DNA from: CAYZHM01 sp964478225
GTDB lineage: Bacteria; Pseudomonadota; Alphaproteobacteria; Micavibrionales; Micavibrionaceae
Length of the DNA stretch: 64,000 nt
NCBI GenBank assembly: GCA_964478225.1
Contig: CAYZHM010000001.1
Span: forward strand, 434,001-498,000
Direction: 5' to 3'
This document shows, in pieces, positions 60,633 through 64,000 of the stretch. The position numbers and the translations under genes were made by a program. Positions within the stretch are counted from its first letter, which is position 1; each line of letters begins with the position of its first letter. The notes under the pieces are model-generated. The model had not been told where the DNA came from. It ran no database searches and saw nothing but the letters and a program-made list of their open reading frames with translations.

Positions 60633-61880
60633 CTAATCTAAATTCTTGGAAGGTGCGTAACGCAGTAAGAGATATCCAGCGACAGCCGACAATAGAGATC
60701 CGACAAGAACGCCGAGGCGGATGGAGGCCTGATGATGAAGATCATGGAAGGCCAGCCCGCCTATAAACAGGGACATTGTAAACCCGATTCCACATAAAAT
60801 CGAGACACCATAAAGCTGTACCCAGCTTATATTCGGAAGACGAGGGGAAATTCCGGTTTTTATAGCCAGCCATAATGTGGCAAAAATGCCCAGTTGCTTG
60901 CCTATAAAGAGCCCGGCGATAATACCTAGAGTTACAGGCTCGAATAGCGATTCAAAGCCCATGCCGGTGAACGGCACCCCGGCGTTGGAAAAAGCAAAAA
61001 GAGGGAGAATGCCAAAAGCAACCCAAGGATGGAGCTTATGTTCAAGCTCTTCGCAGGGGCGGATAGTGTCGTCCTCTTTGGATACTATAGGGATAAAAAA
61101 CGCGCATATAACCCCAGCCAGCGTTGCATGCACGCCCGATTTCAAGACGGCAACCCAGAGGATAATTCCAAGAATTATATAGGGAGCGGTCCTTGTTACG
61201 TTACTGCGGTTTAAGGCGAATAAGACCGCCAGGATAGCGATGACAAAATATAAGGCGTTAATGTTCAGGCCGTGGCCATAAAACAAAGCGATGATAATGA
61301 TTGCGCCCAGATCATCTATAATCGCGATGGCGGTCAGCAGGATTTTAAGTTGGATTGGCGCCTTGGTGCCGAGAAGGCCTAAAATGCCTAATGAAAACGC
61401 GATATCGGTTGCGGAAGGAATCGCCCAGCCTCTAAGGTTTTCTGGGCTCTCTTTGTTGATAAACCAGTAAATTGCCGCTGGAATAACCATCCCCCCTATT
61501 GCCGCAAGGGCAGGCAAAAGAGCGCGGGAGCGGCTGGAGAGCTGTCCCGTTACAAGCTCCCGTTTAATTTCCAAGCCGACAAGAAAGAAGAAGATGGCCA
61601 TGAAGCCATCGTTGATCCAGAGCAGTATGGATTTCTTTATTTCAAAATCAAAGGTGCCATCGGGATCATCAAAGCCGATGCGGAACTGCATAACATGCAG
61701 GATATAATCGTAAAAACTGTATAAAGGAGAGTTGGCTATAATAAGGGCTACGAGCGCCGCCATGACAAGCAGTATGCCCCCTGAGGCTTCGAGTTGAAAA
61801 AAACGCCGCGTGGCATGTAGGACGGGCTCTGCAAAAATTGCAGGGGCTGGCTTTTTTATGTGGGGGTTACTTTTCGTCAT
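60633..61880 (-). CDS. nhaA: NhaA Na+/H+ antiporter
   Basis: The 415-residue membrane protein has 12 or so spans. It shows the family's FFLVGLEIKRELVTGQLSS, GWAIPSATDIAFSLGILGLLG (with the ion-binding Asp pair in this region and in AIIDDLGAI) and GIGFTMSLFIGGLAF. It exports sodium in exchange for protons and works best at high pH. Its start codon and ribosome site lie in an unusual palindromic leader (61878-61909). Confidence 0.94.
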   Translation of the reverse strand: MTKSNPHIKKPAPAIFAEPVLHATRRFFQLEASGGILLVMAALVALIIANSPLYSFYDYILHVMQFRIGFDDPDGTFDFEIKKSILLWINDGFMAIFFFLVGLEIKRELVTGQLSSRSRALLPALAAIGGMVIPAAIYWFINKESPENLRGWAIPSATDIAFSLGILGLLGTKAPIQLKILLTAIAIIDDLGAIIIIALFYGHGLNINALYFVIAILAVLFALNRSNVTRTAPYIILGIILWVAVLKSGVHATLAGVICAFFIPIVSKEDDTIRPCEELEHKLHPWVAFGILPLFAFSNAGVPFTGMGFESLFEPVTLGIIAGLFIGKQLGIFATLWLAIKTGISPRLPNISWVQLYGVSILCGIGFTMSLFIGGLAFHDLHHQASIRLGVLVGSLLSAVAGYLLLRYAPSKNLD

Positions 61881-61909
61881 TTTTCCTGTCCTTAATATAA
61901 GGAAAAATG
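61878..61909 (-). promoter_or_regulatory. Alternative hairpins over the nhaA ribosome site and start codon
   Basis: Read on the minus strand, CATTTTTCCT and AGGAAAAATG are perfect 10-bp inverted copies around a 12-base loop. The right arm ends with the nhaA start codon. A competing 6-bp hairpin, TCCTTA-TAT-TAAGGA (61889-61903), uses part of the same left arm and contains the best Shine-Dalgarno, AAGGA. Either fold hides part of the initiation region. Confidence 0.6.
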
Positions 61910-61953
61910 CAATGGCTGCAATATGTCACGCAGAGTCATCCCCGATTTTAAAA

Positions 61954-63204
61954 TCAGACAGGCTCAAAGTCATATGCACAGTCTTGTTGTTGCCTGAGAA
62001 TCTTTTTGATTTTTCTCAACGCCTTGTTTTTAAGGTCGTATATGGCCTGCGTTGTGAGATGCATTTCATTTGCCAGTTTCTCGACGGGGACTTCATCAAG
62101 ATAATGTCTCTGAAGAACCTTTTTTTCTTTCTCGGTTAAGAATTCTAAATAAAACAGTAAATCTTCTATGTTCTCAAAATTATGCTCCAATATCTCATCA
62201 GCAATCGCGTTATTTTCAAGAAAAGTTTTTACGCTTCTTGTAGAGTGCCGGCCAACACAGTCGGAAGCTGGCATTTCTGAAGCACGGCCCCAATAAGAGC
62301 CGGGAAGGAGTTGTGTCAGCATGCGGCTGACCGCTCCCTTTACGTGAATATATCCAATCGTGGAGAAAGCGTATCCCGTTTGATAGGAGTAAGATTCAAT
62401 AGCCTCTCTGAGGCCTTTCATATAAGCGTGCTGAAAGAAATCGCCCCAAGTGGCCTTATGAGCGCATAGAGATATTGCATAGTGCTTTCTATGTAATATG
62501 CTTTTTACCATGCCGTAATTATGAGAGGCAATTTTATTTTCTATACTCTCTATGGTGCCAAGAGAGCTCAACGCTCTTTGATACCGTTCATTCTCTTCCG
62601 GACAATCAGAGCTATGATTGCGGAGAATATTTCTCATTTTTTGTAAGGTTTGGGTTTTGTAAATAAACCCTGTTGCCAATGCTCTCGATGCATCCGTTAT
62701 CACGGCCTGCTCGGCTTGAAATAACTTTAAGCCTCGCCAGTAGCGATATATTTTGTAAGCATCTGCGGCGACATCCTCGGGTTTGCATTTTTGGCCGAAT
62801 AAAGTTGTCCTTCTCCACATACAGGTACGGGATATGTTGATGTACGGATTTATATAATGATTGTCCAAATTGTCGCTGAGCAGATCGCATAATAGATCAT
62901 ACCACTCTGGAATTTCTGCAAAGGCTTTTGCACATTTTATATGGGCTTGTTCTAGCCTTATAAAAATTTCGCGCTCTTCTTCCTTGGAAAGCACCCTTAT
63001 TCTCGGAAGTATAATTTCCTCGAATCTATATTTCCGCTCATGTGGTTGTTGTTCCTCACTCTCTTCGCTCAGACAAGACTGGTCATCGAGGTAATCCGCT
63101 AGATCTTCCTCAGATATTGGTAAAACTTCGGAATCTTTCTGTTTTTCGGTAAAAACTAAAACAAGATTTTCATTCCTTATTTTTGTGGGCATGAGAGAGG
63201 TCAT
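61954..63204 (-). CDS. Very divergent sigma-70-type RNA polymerase sigma factor
   Basis: The 416-residue protein has an acidic N-terminus (residues 1-60). Residues 72-95 (VLSKEEEREIFIRLEQAHIK) match the region 1.2 helix. An unrecognised ~120-residue stretch follows. Residues 222-300 resemble region 2 (IENKIASHNYGMVKSILHR, then WGDFFQHAYMKGLREAIESY and GYAFSTIGYIHVKGAVSRML). Residues 356-404 form a region 4 HTH (LTEKEKKVLQRHYL, then PVEKLANEMHLTTQAIYDLK). Region 3 is not recognisable. AAAGG lies 7 bases before the ATG and overlaps the holin stop. It probably directs RNA polymerase to a special promoter set. Confidence 0.8.
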   Translation of the reverse strand: MTSLMPTKIRNENLVLVFTEKQKDSEVLPISEEDLADYLDDQSCLSEESEEQQPHERKYRFEEIILPRIRVLSKEEEREIFIRLEQAHIKCAKAFAEIPEWYDLLCDLLSDNLDNHYINPYINISRTCMWRRTTLFGQKCKPEDVAADAYKIYRYWRGLKLFQAEQAVITDASRALATGFIYKTQTLQKMRNILRNHSSDCPEENERYQRALSSLGTIESIENKIASHNYGMVKSILHRKHYAISLCAHKATWGDFFQHAYMKGLREAIESYSYQTGYAFSTIGYIHVKGAVSRMLTQLLPGSYWGRASEMPASDCVGRHSTRSVKTFLENNAIADEILEHNFENIEDLLFYLEFLTEKEKKVLQRHYLDEVPVEKLANEMHLTTQAIYDLKNKALRKIKKILRQQQDCAYDFEPV

Positions 63205-63213
63205 ACGCAGCCT

Positions 63214-63753
63214 TTATTCATTCCTTTTATCTTTATTATGCCAATAGATAGTTTCTTTTGACGGATTTTGCAATTTCTTTTCCTCGGAACGCTTGTAAAC
63301 GTAGACCCCTAGGACAGATAGCCCTACCCCCCAGATTGCCGAAAGCGAGCTCATGGCGTTAAGAATAATACCTGCGCGGGCGGTGTCCACGACAATCACA
63401 TAGGCAATCGCAAGCATTTGAAACCCCCAGGTTACAGCCATAATATAGCCAAAAGTCGGGCGCATGCGGCGGACATATTTGTCCTCGGAGGCCAGTTCTT
63501 TGCGCATCGTGTCGTTGACTTGCGTCAAGCCGGTTTCATAGCGTTGAAACTCAAGTTCAGCCATACGTTCGGCATGGCGGTTGGCTTCGGCTTGATCTTC
63601 TGAGCTGATTTGCCCCTGGTGCCAGGCTTCGCCGAATTGATCAAGGGCTTCAGAGGCGCCTTTGGCGATGGGGTTGTTGATCTGCCCTAGAGCCTCAGAG
63701 ACAATGCGCATAAGGATCGGCAAGCCGATGGATGTAATAAGAGGTGCGACCAT
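63214..63753 (-). CDS. Holin family protein (3TM, gene-transfer-agent/phage type)
   Basis: The 179-residue product starts MVAPLITSIGLPILMRIVSEAL. A helical, glutamate-rich middle carries QAEANRHAERMAELEFQRYE, then SEDKYVRRMRPTFGYIMAVTW. Two late membrane spans follow (GFQMLAIAYVIVV and LSAIWGVGLSVLGVYVY). This matches the 3TM holin family (GTA_holin_3TM) that permeabilises the inner membrane so that a wall hydrolase can reach its target. It touches the SleB gene end to end. Confidence 0.82.
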   Translation of the reverse strand: MVAPLITSIGLPILMRIVSEALGQINNPIAKGASEALDQFGEAWHQGQISSEDQAEANRHAERMAELEFQRYETGLTQVNDTMRKELASEDKYVRRMRPTFGYIMAVTWGFQMLAIAYVIVVDTARAGIILNAMSSLSAIWGVGLSVLGVYVYKRSEEKKLQNPSKETIYWHNKDKRNE

Positions 63754-64000
63754 TTAGACCTCCTTTAGAATATAAAAGATATGATTGCCAATTGTGGCGG
63801 TGGGTTTTTGGCCCTTGGCCCAATAGGGTAAAATCGCATTGGAGTGATAATGCGTCGCGCCGTAAGTCACATCATCGCCAAGTTTGCCAATGACGGCGCG
63901 GCGGGCAATACGAAGTGAGGTCGCGAAATAGAGATTGGCTTCGTCCACGTCTTGCAGCTTTTTGAAATTCGGATCGGAACGGTTCCAGCAGGAGAACTGA
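63754..64000 (-). CDS. Cell-wall hydrolase, SleB type, C-terminal part (gene starts beyond the window)
   Basis: The frame is open to the window edge at 64000. The visible ~80 residues include QFSCWNRSDPN near the edge, ARRAVIGKLGDDVTYGATHYHSNAILPYWAKG and a terminal TIGNHIFYIL. QFSCW and GATHYH are signatures of the SleB/Hydrolase_2 family, which cleave peptidoglycan. The catalytic part seen is close to complete, but the N-terminus is cut. Directly followed by the holin gene. Confidence 0.88.
   Translation of the reverse strand, partial: QFSCWNRSDPNFKKLQDVDEANLYFATSLRIARRAVIGKLGDDVTYGATHYHSNAILPYWAKGQKPTATIGNHIFYILKEV

Overview
The window reads as a stretch of an alphaproteobacterial chromosome of moderate GC. 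The taxonomic pointers are a ChpT-type histidine phosphotransferase, a YejABEF-type peptide importer, a Kdo cytidylyltransferase (hence lipopolysaccharide), an alphaproteobacterial-style CheZ, a type II isocitrate dehydrogenase and a DUF3309 miniprotein. A Micavibrio-like or Rhodospirillales-like host is plausible, but no rRNA is present to fix it. I saw no tRNA, rRNA, CRISPR array, insertion sequence or transposase. No gene-free stretch exceeds 300 bases.

Layout. 1-21,600: the four yej transport genes (yejA, yejB, yejE, yejF) are split up and interleaved with kdsB, two TPR genes, a lipoprotein, an M20 amidohydrolase and almost the whole ornithine-to-arginine pathway (argCBDF, argG, argH), with trkH, a SIMPL protein and a PiT-like transporter among them. 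21,700-28,350: rpsU with its own promoter and terminator, a secreted protein of unknown function, aminopeptidase P, a TPR protein, then galU and a phosphoglucomutase/phosphomannomutase. 28,350-34,780: chpT followed by a compact chemotaxis operon cheA-cheW-cheY-cheB-cheR, in which CheA carries its own receiver domain. purH follows.

36,640-42,450, between purH and lepA, is the first accessory-looking locus. It holds a small membrane protein with a proline-rich tail, a giant protein of about 1,383 residues (alanine/glycine-rich, with a proline-rich linker and a membrane segment), two small paralogous proteins and a free-standing 54-residue gene with its own promoter and terminator. A 9-bp motif (AAACGGTRA) recurs four times in front of the first two genes. 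42,450-53,700 holds lepA, several small membrane or periplasmic proteins, a second SIMPL protein, a DUF3137 protein, a CheZ homologue and three unrecognised genes. 53,700-61,900 holds acnA, a putative HExxH metalloprotease, yggT, folD, icd and nhaA.

61,950-64,000 (minus strand) is the most unusual part: a SleB-type cell-wall hydrolase (cut by the window end), a three-TM holin and a very divergent sigma-70-type factor, packed end to end in one transcription unit. It combines a phage or gene-transfer-agent style lysis cassette with a transcription factor.

Recurring themes: half of the convergent gene pairs share a 4-bp stop overlap; three genes (36,638; 52,692; nhaA) have Shine-Dalgarno sequences inside leader hairpins; several orphan genes have strong TTGACA-type promoters.
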